Origin: Bacteroidetes bacterium OLB12
GTDB taxonomy: Bacteria; Bacteroidota; Bacteroidia; Cytophagales; Cyclobacteriaceae
Reading direction: 5' to 3'
Length of the DNA stretch: 42,711 nucleotides
NCBI GenBank assembly: GCA_001567185.1
Contig: LNFR01000105.1
Coordinates: forward strand, 1 to 42,711
Positions within the stretch are counted from its first letter, which is position 1. Each line of letters begins with the position of its first letter. This document shows positions 26,137 to 33,477 of this stretch, piece after piece. Position numbers and translations under genes: made by a program. The notes under the pieces are model-generated. The model was not told the DNA's origin. It ran no database searches and saw only the letters and a program-made list of their open reading frames with translations.

Positions 26137-27340
26137 TTTAATTCGCATTGCGCTTACAGCGCTGCAGCGCAATAAGTTGCGCGCCTTTCTTACCATGCTG
26201 GGCGTTATCATTGGTGTGGCCTCGGTAATTGTGATGCTCGCCATTGGTGAAGGTTCCAAGCAAAGCATTAAGGAACAAATCTCCAGCATGGGTTCTAATA
26301 TGTTGTTTGTACAACCCGGCAGCGATCAGCGCGGTGGTGTGCGCCAGGATTTCAGTCAATCGAAAACACTTACCCTGGTTGATTTGCAGGCGCTGCAAAA
26401 AAACGCAACCTACCTCAGTGATATTTCGCCACAGGTGAACGGCAGCGGCCAGGTAATATACAGTTCGAAAAACTGGCCTACTTCTGTGTATGGTGTGAGT
26501 CCTGCGTTTCTTAACATCCGCAAGCTATCCATTAACAGTGGCAGTATGTTTACGGATAAAGATGTAGCCTCAGCGGCTAAGGTAGCGGTGATCGGACAAA
26601 CCATTGTCGAAAATCTTTTTGGTAATGAAAATCCCATTGGGAAAACCATACGCTTCAACAAAATTCCGTTCCGGGTAATTGGCGTGCTGGACGAAAAAGG
26701 ACAGAACACATTCGGCCAGGATCAGGATGATATTATTCTGGCACCTTACACTACCGTGCAAAAGCGGATTCAGGCAGCAACACACCTGCAATCCATTACC
26801 GCCTCTGCACAAAGCGAAGAAGTAGCCGAAGCCGCTGTGGAACAAGTAGAAACTATTTTGCGCGCATCGCACAAACTAAAGGATAGTGACGACAATAACT
26901 TTACGGTGCGCTCACAACAGGAACTTATTTCAACCTTTAGTTCTACCAGCGAAATGATGACGGTGCTGTTAGTAGCCATTGCCAGTATTTCGTTAGTGAT
27001 TGGTGGTATTGGTATTATGAACATCATGTATGTGTCGGTAACGGAACGGACGCGCGAAATTGGTTTGCGTATGGCCGTAGGCGGCAGAGGTAAAGATATT
27101 TTGTTACAGTTTTTACTGGAAGCCATATTGATTAGTATTACCGGTGGTGTGTTGGGTGTCGTATTGGGGCTCAGCAGTACGTTTGTTGTATCCTCGTACT
27201 TAAGTTGGCCGGTCGTAATTACGGCTAACTCCATTATCATTTCGTTTACGGTTTGTGCGATAACCGGTATCTTTTTCGGATGGTATCCGGCACGAAAAGC
27301 ATCGGCTGCCGATCCGATTGTTGCCTTGCGCTATGAGTAA
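26123..27340 (+). CDS. MacB-type ABC transporter permease
   Basis: The 405-aa inner-membrane permease of the pump, a FtsX-type mechanotransmission permease. The first helix is at about 17-40 ([29 protein letters not shown]). A ~220-residue periplasmic MacB_PCD domain follows, containing [22 protein letters not shown] and [21 protein letters not shown]. Three C-terminal helices lie at about 276-300, 325-352 and 365-390. [23 protein letters not shown] is the classic FtsX motif linking helix and ATPase. The C-terminus ends [10 protein letters not shown], as in homologs. It overlaps the ATPase gene by 14 bp. A palindromic element lies after it. Confidence 0.95.
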   Translation: MNITNLIRIALTALQRNKLRAFLTMLGVIIGVASVIVMLAIGEGSKQSIKEQISSMGSNMLFVQPGSDQRGGVRQDFSQSKTLTLVDLQALQKNATYLSDISPQVNGSGQVIYSSKNWPTSVYGVSPAFLNIRKLSINSGSMFTDKDVASAAKVAVIGQTIVENLFGNENPIGKTIRFNKIPFRVIGVLDEKGQNTFGQDQDDIILAPYTTVQKRIQAATHLQSITASAQSEEVAEAAVEQVETILRASHKLKDSDDNNFTVRSQQELISTFSSTSEMMTVLLVAIASISLVIGGIGIMNIMYVSVTERTREIGLRMAVGGRGKDILLQFLLEAILISITGGVLGVVLGLSSTFVVSSYLSWPVVITANSIIISFTVCAITGIFFGWYPARKASAADPIVALRYE

Positions 27341-27363
27341 TTTGATGAAAACATGATAGATTT

Positions 27364-27439
27364 AAGGGCATCTCTAAAACCTTCTCTACAAGAGAAGGAT
27401 GAAGGGTTGGAAGAACAGGATGATTTTGGGGATGTCCTT
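27364..27439. repeat. MITE-like palindromic element, 76 bp, with nested hairpin
   Basis: Outer arms AAGGGCATCTCTAAAA (27364-27379) and TTTTGGGGATGTCCTT (27424-27439) pair over 16 positions, three of them G-T wobbles, and the flanking T/A also pair. Inside, CCTTCTCT (27380-27387) and AGAGAAGG (27391-27398) form a perfect 8-bp stem with a 3-nt loop. TA/TA lies at both outer edges and could be a target duplication of the IS630/Tc1 kind. It occupies nearly the whole gap between the permease and kinase genes. Confidence 0.65.
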
Positions 27440-27456
27440 ATTTAAAGATTTAACGC

Positions 27457-28489
27457 ATGGTTGATTTATTAAACAAAAAAAGAGAATCGCGATTAACCAT
27501 TGTGCTCCACCTGTTGGTGTGGAGCATCATGCTGTTGTTGCCGTTTCTTACCGCTAAAGATAGTCCGCGCCAGCTGAATGATTATTTCAGAATGTGGTTG
27601 CCTCCGGTGGCTTCGGCTGTTATTTTTTACGGTAACTACCTCTACTTCATTCCAAACTTGTTTTTCAATAAGCGCACATCATTGTTTTTGGCTGGAAACC
27701 TGGTGTTGTATGTTGCTGTCATTTTCATAATGGAAAGCATTCGGGTAAGTGCATTTCCTGCATCGCCTGATGGCAGAGGCCCTAACACCATTGAAATGAT
27801 TACCCGGATAGCGATCACCTTTGTAATGACAACAGGTGTGGCGGTGGCCATTCGGATAACCGGTGCGTGGTTTAAGTCCGAAACACAGCGTAAAGAACTC
27901 GAACGAGAACGCGTTCAAACGGAGCTGGCCAATTTGAAAAACCAACTTAACCCGCATTTCTTTTTTAATACACTCAACACCATTTACGGGCTCATTCCTC
28001 AACAGCCCGATAGTGCCCAACAGGCCGTACACCGGTTAAGTAAATTGATGCGATACCACCTGTACGAAAGCAACGAACAATTTGTGCCGCTCGAGCAGGA
28101 AATAAAATTCATTCATAACTACATCGACCTGATGCAGTTTCGGCTTACACCTGCTGTATCGGTTACCTGTAAATTTCCGGAGCATACCAATGGCATACAG
28201 GTAGCGCCACTTCTTTTCATTACACTTATTGAAAACAGTTTCAAACACGGCATTAACCTCCACAAGCCATCATCCATCGATATGGTCATGGATATCACGA
28301 ATAATAAAACAATTGTCTTTCAAATACGAAACACCTCGTTTCCGTCAAAAGAATCAGCAGAGCCAGCCTCGGGTATTGGTATTGAAAACCTGAAAAAAAA
28401 GGTTGTCGCTTTTGTATCCGGGTAAACACGATTTGCGCATTGAAGAGGAAAGTGGTTATTTTAATTGTACGCTAAAAATTGAAGTATGA
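27457..28489 (+). CDS. LytS/YehU-type sensor histidine kinase (1-bp frameshift at the C-terminus)
   Basis: An integral-membrane sensor kinase of the His_kinase family (PF06580 type). Four hydrophobic helices lie at about 16-30, 44-62, 72-92 and 108-128. The phospho-acceptor region is LKNQLNPHFFFNTLN with H167, and the HATPase part has PLLFITLIENSFKHGI (about 245-260) and ASGIGIENLKKK (about 304-316). An eight-A run (28393-28400) shifts the frame and a stop appears at 28423-28425. With seven A, the family tail KRLSLLYPGKHDLRIEEE and KIEV is restored, ending at TGA 28487-28489. That stop overlaps the regulator start (ATGA), which strongly supports the corrected frame. Its partner is the LytTR regulator, and its position after the efflux genes suggests it controls them. 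Confidence 0.88.
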
Positions 28490-29202
28490 TCCGGTGTGTA
28501 ATCATAGACGATGAGCCCGTGGCCATTTCGATTTTGGAAAATTATATTTCCAAAACACCTTTCCTGCACCTGGTGGCTAAGTGCTTGGGCGCTACCGAAG
28601 CCATGCAGGTTATGCAAACGGAAAAAGTTGATTTATTATTTTTAGATATTCAGATGCCCGATATTACCGGCATTGAGTTTTCAAAATCATTAGGCGATTC
28701 GGTTAAAATAATTTTCACTACCGCGTACGAAAAATATGCCCTGGAGGGGTACAAGGTGAACGCGATCGATTATTTATTAAAACCGTTCGATTACCAGGAA
28801 TTTTTAAAAGCGGCCATGAAAGCAAAAACCTGGTTCGATCTTAAAAACAATCAAGCTGAAAACACGGCACCCCAAAAAGACAGCCTGCTGGTTAACTCCG
28901 AATACAAACTCATTAAAATTGAACTGAAGAACATTCTGTACATCGAGGGACTTAAAGACTATGTAAAAATCTTTATTGAAGATACGCCCCGACCGGTCAT
29001 GACCTTAATGACCATGAAGAGTCTGGAAGAACAACTTCCGCGCAACCAATTTATGCGGGTGCATCGCTCCTACATAATCAGTTTAAATAAAATCGATGCT
29101 GTGGAGCGTAGTGGTATTTTAATTGGCAAAACACTTATACCCGTAGCCGATAAATACAAAGAGGTATTCAACGAATACCTCTCTAAAAATTTTCTCCGTT
29201 AA
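28486..29202 (+). CDS. LytTR-family response regulator
   Basis: A 238-aa transcription regulator. The receiver domain (about 1-118) has the acidic pocket IIDDEP (7-11), the phospho-Asp D54 in LLFLDIQMPD, Thr in IFTTAYE and Lys in LLKPFDY. A short linker leads to the LytTR DNA-binding domain (about 135-235), shown by KIELKNILYIEGLKDYVKIF, MTMKSLEEQLPRNQFMRVHRSYIISLNKI and LIPVADKYKEVF. Its start overlaps the kinase stop by 4 bp. It is the last gene of the efflux locus and may autoregulate it. No clear LytTR direct-repeat site was identified upstream of the operon. Confidence 0.95.
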   Translation: MIRCVIIDDEPVAISILENYISKTPFLHLVAKCLGATEAMQVMQTEKVDLLFLDIQMPDITGIEFSKSLGDSVKIIFTTAYEKYALEGYKVNAIDYLLKPFDYQEFLKAAMKAKTWFDLKNNQAENTAPQKDSLLVNSEYKLIKIELKNILYIEGLKDYVKIFIEDTPRPVMTLMTMKSLEEQLPRNQFMRVHRSYIISLNKIDAVERSGILIGKTLIPVADKYKEVFNEYLSKNFLR

Positions 29203-29280
29203 GGAGCGTGTATTATTTTCTTAACGCTACTTCAAACCGATTTGGATCACAGTGTGATATCGCCCTTTTGGGTGTGCGGT

Positions 29281-30981
29281 TTAAAGTACCTCCAACTCCT
29301 TGCCCTTTTTTATCTTTGCGTTCGTGGCGGTAGTAGCATATAATTTTTCGTAGTATTCATGCGCCATGCGGTTGCTATCAAACATGGGCACTACATCTTC
29401 CATGCTTTGTTTTACTACGGCCATCCACTGCTTTGGTTTTTGATAATACAGGGGTACGATTTCTTTTTCCAGCAGCGTAAGCAGGTTGTCATTTTCAACC
29501 TGATCCTGTTCGCTGGGCACATCCGTTTCGGCTGGTGAAATGATAAAGCAGTTTTTACCGTGCTTTGAAAACTCCGGAATCCAGCCATCGGGTATAGAAA
29601 GATTTACGCTGCCATTCATTGCGGCCGTCATACCCGATGTACCGGAAGCTTCGCGGAACATTTTAGGTGTGTTAAGCCACAAATCGGAACCACGCTTTAA
29701 TAAACCGGAGAGCTCCATTTCATATCCCGTAAGGATGGCGCAGGTTGGAAGGTCTTTTGTTTTCCAATAGATGTCGTTAAAAATTCCAATGGCACCAAAA
29801 TCTTCCGGATACGGTTTGCCCGCCCAGATTACCTGCACCGGAAACTCTTTGTTATTTATTAATTGAAGAAACCGTTCGAAATCGTGAAGCAATAAGTTGG
29901 CACGCTTATAACCCGCAAAACGTCTTGCCCATACAATGGTTAAAACGTTCTCGTCAAAAATTTTTCCTGTCTGGTTAGCTACTACTGCAAACAGTTGACG
30001 TTTCATTTCTTTTTTTCGCAGCATCAAACCCTTGTCGTTGCCTTGCTTATGATGTGCTTCTAAAACGGGATCCATCCAAAACGTTTTATTCTGTGCGTTG
30101 GTGATGGCCGTAATGTCACAAATTCCGTCAAAGCCCGACCACATTTTGCGTGATACTGCACCATGCAAAGAGGAAACACCATTTGAAATTCGCGACATGC
30201 GCAATGCAGCCAGCGTGTAACTTAAATTTTCAGTATCAGGGGCAGCTAATTCCAATACTGTTTCTTTCGGCACTCCATGAAAAAAACTCATTACATCCAG
30301 GTAAGAAATACCATGCTCTTCGTTACCTGCTTTTTCAGGAGTGTGTGTAGTAAATACAACACGCTTGCGCACTTCTTCCAGGTCGTTGTTGTATTTGTTC
30401 ATCAAATAAAAGCAAAGCGGCAAGGCATGGCCTTCGTTCATGTGGTAAACCTCGGTCTCCCGCTCTAAAATATCCAACAACTTGGCTCCACCACTACCTA
30501 ATAAAATAGATTGGGCAATACGGGCCGACTCGTGGCTGTCATACAGCCGATGGCTTATGGTTTGCGCCAAATGATCGTTTTCTGGTAAATCGGTACTTAA
30601 CAAGAAGAGCGGAGCTGTCTTAAATACTTCCGGTTTCACCAACCACGCTTTTACTTGTACTTCATGGTTGTGAATGGTAATCGGAAACACAATGCCTGTA
30701 TCGGTGAGAAACGAATAGTTTTTCTCCACATAACCGGCACGCAGCGTGCCATCCAAATTGCGCTCCTGATCGTAGTATCCATACTTCCACAATATGCCTA
30801 TACCAATCAGGTTTTGTTTAAGTTCATAAGCACTGCGCATATGCGAGCCGGCTAAAAAACCCAGGCCACCACTATATATTTTCAACGGCTGGTCGATGGC
30901 AAACTCCATCGAAAAATAAGCTACCGGCTTACTATACTTCTTGTCAATTTTGTACGAGAACAGATCTGAGGCTTTAATCAT
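29281..30981 (-). CDS. glgP: Alpha-glucan phosphorylase, short GT35 form
   Basis: Phosphorolyses alpha-1,4-glucan to glucose-1-phosphate using PLP as cofactor. The short form lacks the N-terminal regulatory part of animal enzymes and is ~566 aa from ATG 30981; an in-frame ATG at 31017 would add 12 residues that fit the family poorly. Visible motifs include AYFSMEFAIDQPLKIYSGGLGFLAG (N-terminal core, about 22-46), HMNEGHALPL (substrate region), THTPEKAGNEEHG and VWARRFAGYKRANLL. The C-terminal SGTSGMTAAMNGSVNLSIPDGW holds the conserved glycine-rich site. The canonical PLP-lysine signature of long GT35 enzymes is replaced by the variant used in the TIGR02094-type group. It likely degrades the polymer made by the GT3 synthase. 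Confidence 0.93.
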   Translation of the reverse strand: MIKASDLFSYKIDKKYSKPVAYFSMEFAIDQPLKIYSGGLGFLAGSHMRSAYELKQNLIGIGILWKYGYYDQERNLDGTLRAGYVEKNYSFLTDTGIVFPITIHNHEVQVKAWLVKPEVFKTAPLFLLSTDLPENDHLAQTISHRLYDSHESARIAQSILLGSGGAKLLDILERETEVYHMNEGHALPLCFYLMNKYNNDLEEVRKRVVFTTHTPEKAGNEEHGISYLDVMSFFHGVPKETVLELAAPDTENLSYTLAALRMSRISNGVSSLHGAVSRKMWSGFDGICDITAITNAQNKTFWMDPVLEAHHKQGNDKGLMLRKKEMKRQLFAVVANQTGKIFDENVLTIVWARRFAGYKRANLLLHDFERFLQLINNKEFPVQVIWAGKPYPEDFGAIGIFNDIYWKTKDLPTCAILTGYEMELSGLLKRGSDLWLNTPKMFREASGTSGMTAAMNGSVNLSIPDGWIPEFSKHGKNCFIISPAETDVPSEQDQVENDNLLTLLEKEIVPLYYQKPKQWMAVVKQSMEDVVPMFDSNRMAHEYYEKLYATTATNAKIKKGKELEVL

Positions 30982-31191
30982 GCTTCCTGTATCTTTTATG
31001 GGTTGCGAAAGTAACAAATGGCTGGCAATTGAGTTAGCTAAAATATTGCGATATAGAAATTGATGAATTGCAATCGTTTGAAATTAGGGTTCATATTATC
31101 AGGCCAAAGGGCCGAATAGGATCCTTAAATAGAAAAGAGAACCACCGAATCCAAAAATATTTAGGTAACTTTCTAAAACAGTTGATTTTTT

Positions 31192-31599
31192 ATGGCCAAA
31201 GGGAAGATATCATCGGGAATTGCACTACTAGCCCTTGTGGGTGCGCTGGCCCTGGTGGGCCTGGTTGTGTACGATGTGCTGTTCTCCAGGCCACATTTGA
31301 TGAGGGGTGTGATTGTTGACAAGCTTTTCGTACCCGGTAAAAACAATGCCGGCCCCCATGCATTACCCTACGGCAAATACCGGTCGTATGATTACGCTAT
31401 TCAGGCCGAACAACAGGAACAATGGATTGCCTTTGTGCAAGTGGATGACGGTAAAGTTCTGAAAGTGAATTGCCACTCCAATCATTATGAAATTAAACAA
31501 GTAGATGATACTTTGCATTTCAAGAAATATACAGGGGAGTTATTGCATATAGATTATTTTTCGCATAACGAAGAAGACGTAGAACAGGAGGGAATATGA
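31192..31599 (+). CDS. Small membrane-anchored protein before xdhC, unknown function
   Basis: A 135-aa protein with one hydrophobic helix at about 8-29 (GIALLALVGALALVGLVVYDVLF) and a soluble C-terminal portion of about 100 residues. I recognise no family. The soluble part contains KLFVPGKNN, LPYGKYRSYDYAIQAEQQEQWIAFVQVDDG and KVNCHSNHYEIKQVDDTLHF, which suggests an all-beta fold facing the periplasm. One Cys is present. The stop overlaps the xdhC start by 4 bp (ATGA), the main evidence that it is real and co-expressed. A role in the XdhC pathway is only an inference from that coupling. Confidence 0.75.
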   Translation: MAKGKISSGIALLALVGALALVGLVVYDVLFSRPHLMRGVIVDKLFVPGKNNAGPHALPYGKYRSYDYAIQAEQQEQWIAFVQVDDGKVLKVNCHSNHYEIKQVDDTLHFKKYTGELLHIDYFSHNEEDVEQEGI

Positions 31600-32741
31600 A
31601 AGATTTCAAAGCAATTGTTGAGGCTTACAAAAATGTTGACTTCAGTCAGCGCAAGGCGGCATTAGCAACCGTAGTAAGAGTACGCGGTTCCTCCTACCGA
31701 AGCCCCGGTGCGCGCATGTTAATTACCGATGATGGCCGTTGGGTGGGCTCTATCAGTGGCGGGTGTTTGGAAGGCGATGCCCTGCGGAAAGCACGCCAGG
31801 TAATGACCAGCAAAAAACCGTTAACAGTTACCTACGATACACACGAAGAGAGCAATCAAAACCTGGGCATAAGTTTGGGCTGCAATGGTGTAATTGATGT
31901 TTTGATTGAACCCCTGGATGCAAGCCAGCCCCATTCCATAAACCAATTCACCGCTTTCGCGGAAACGCAACAACCACTGGCATTGGCTACAATATTTAAC
32001 GGGTTGGGTATTGGCGAAAAACTTTTGCTGTCCGAGCAGGGTGTGGAACGATGTGATTTTCAAAATGAAGCATTGATCCGGTTGGTAAAACCAGACCTGC
32101 AGGAAGTTTTTAAGTCGCGTAAATCGCAAGCCCGCCAATACCTGATACACGGTATTGAGCAAGAGGTTTTTATAGAACTGATTCAACCCAGTGTTTCCCT
32201 AATTATTTTTGGAGGTGGTTTTGATGCCCGGCCCGTGAGTGAGTTGGCCAAATCTTTAGGTTGGAATGTGAGTGTTACAGACGAGTGTGTAGCGCACATT
32301 GCCCCTGTATTTTTTCCAACAGCCGATAAACTTTCGTTGTGCCAGCGCGAGTTTATCGATCGCGATTTTACTATTACACCGTACACCGCCTGTGTGCTGA
32401 TGTCTCATAATTATGAGTACGACCGCGATGTACTCAGAAAATTGTTAAAGACAAATACACCCTACATTGGTATGCTGGGGCCGCGTAAGCGCTTCGATAA
32501 AATGCTGGCCGAGTACAAAACGGAGGGCATCCATTTAACCGATGCCGATTTTGAGCGAATACATTCACCCATTGGGTTGGATATTGGTGCCGAGGCTCCG
32601 GATGAAATTGCCTTATCAATTATTTCGGAGATTCAGGGAAAGTTTACCAACCGCCCGGGAGGGTTTCTGAAAAACCATAACGGCCCCATTCATCAGCGCG
32701 AGCCCGGCAGCGATCAGGTATTCAAACAGGTATATTACTGA
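31596..32741 (+). CDS. XdhC/CoxI-family molybdenum cofactor chaperone
   Basis: A 381-aa protein of the XdhC family, which binds molybdenum cofactor, promotes its sulfuration and inserts it into xanthine dehydrogenase-type hydroxylases. The N-terminal XdhC_CoxI domain has VVRVRGSSYRSPGARMLI and the cofactor-linked GSISGGCLEGDALRKA (about 51-66). The C-terminal Rossmann-like domain begins SLIIFGGGFDARPVSELAKSLGW (about 202-224). YIGMLGPRKRFDKML and SPIGLDIGAEAPDEIALSIISEI complete the family signature. It starts inside the stop of the small membrane protein and is followed after 76 bp by mocA. No xanthine dehydrogenase structural genes lie in the window. Confidence 0.95.
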   Translation: MKDFKAIVEAYKNVDFSQRKAALATVVRVRGSSYRSPGARMLITDDGRWVGSISGGCLEGDALRKARQVMTSKKPLTVTYDTHEESNQNLGISLGCNGVIDVLIEPLDASQPHSINQFTAFAETQQPLALATIFNGLGIGEKLLLSEQGVERCDFQNEALIRLVKPDLQEVFKSRKSQARQYLIHGIEQEVFIELIQPSVSLIIFGGGFDARPVSELAKSLGWNVSVTDECVAHIAPVFFPTADKLSLCQREFIDRDFTITPYTACVLMSHNYEYDRDVLRKLLKTNTPYIGMLGPRKRFDKMLAEYKTEGIHLTDADFERIHSPIGLDIGAEAPDEIALSIISEIQGKFTNRPGGFLKNHNGPIHQREPGSDQVFKQVYY

Positions 32742-32817
32742 TCCTGCTCTTTTTGTTTCAAATTCATTATCGCCATGAAACATAAGCAACAACCGCAAGG
32801 CACAAAAAAATAATTCT

Positions 32818-33402
32818 ATGCAGGCAGGCATTATCTTATTAGCAGCCGGCAACAGTTCGCGTCTTGGGCAATCTAAACAACTGGTTGAAGTAAGGGGCAT
32901 ACCCTTACTACGCAGGTCGGCTGAAATGGCGGTGCAAACAGGTTATACCGTTGTTGTTGTATTAGGAGCCGATGCGGAAACCCACCAACCTGTACTGGCC
33001 GGTATAAAAACGGAAGTTATCATTAATCACAACTGGCATACTGGTATGGGAGGCTCGCTAAAGGTTGGACTAAAGCACCTGCTAAAAATACATCCGGCTA
33101 TAGAGGCAGTGCTGATTATGGTGTGTGACCAACCCTATCTTTCGGGCGAACATTTACAGAAATTGACAGCGGCACTGCAGCAACAACCCAAACCCATTGT
33201 GGCATCAGCGTATGCAAACGTGATGGGGGTGCCCGCAATTTTCAGAAAAGAATTTTTTAACAGGTTGCTTCAACTGGATGATGATACCGGTGCACGAAAA
33301 GTTATTCAACAATTTGCTGACCAGGTTTATACCCTGCCCTTCGAAAAAGGAGAAATAGACCTTGATACCCCCGGTGATTTGCAGCACTTGCCGAATGAAT
33401 AA
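32818..33402 (+). CDS. mocA: MocA-like molybdenum cofactor nucleotidyltransferase
   Basis: Transfers a CMP group to molybdopterin to give the cytosine dinucleotide form used by xanthine dehydrogenase-type enzymes. The 194-aa protein has an NTP_transf_3 fold. It has the nucleotide-binding loop LLAAGNSSRLGQSKQLVEVRG (7-27), NHNWHTGMGGSLKVGL (about 75-90), the metal-binding VCDQPYLS (about 101-108) and MGVPAIFRKEFF (about 136-147). It ends EIDLDTPGDLQHL, again as in MocA and MobA relatives. CTP versus GTP specificity is inferred from the MocA-type loop and the xdhC neighbour, not proved. The ATG at 32818 follows a 76-bp gap with no clear promoter, so it is probably in the xdhC transcript. Confidence 0.92.
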   Translation: MQAGIILLAAGNSSRLGQSKQLVEVRGIPLLRRSAEMAVQTGYTVVVVLGADAETHQPVLAGIKTEVIINHNWHTGMGGSLKVGLKHLLKIHPAIEAVLIMVCDQPYLSGEHLQKLTAALQQQPKPIVASAYANVMGVPAIFRKEFFNRLLQLDDDTGARKVIQQFADQVYTLPFEKGEIDLDTPGDLQHLPNE

Positions 33403-33477
33403 TTCGTTTAAAGCATCAACAAACCAACCATTGAAAAAATTTACAAAAGCCAAATCAGCCGCTTACCTTTACATGAA

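Noticed and set aside
29246-29258. ATCACAGTGTGAT palindrome between the LytTR and phosphorylase genes
   Set aside because: It is short, lies in a convergent 3' gap rather than a promoter, and has no T-run, so neither an operator nor a terminator can be supported.
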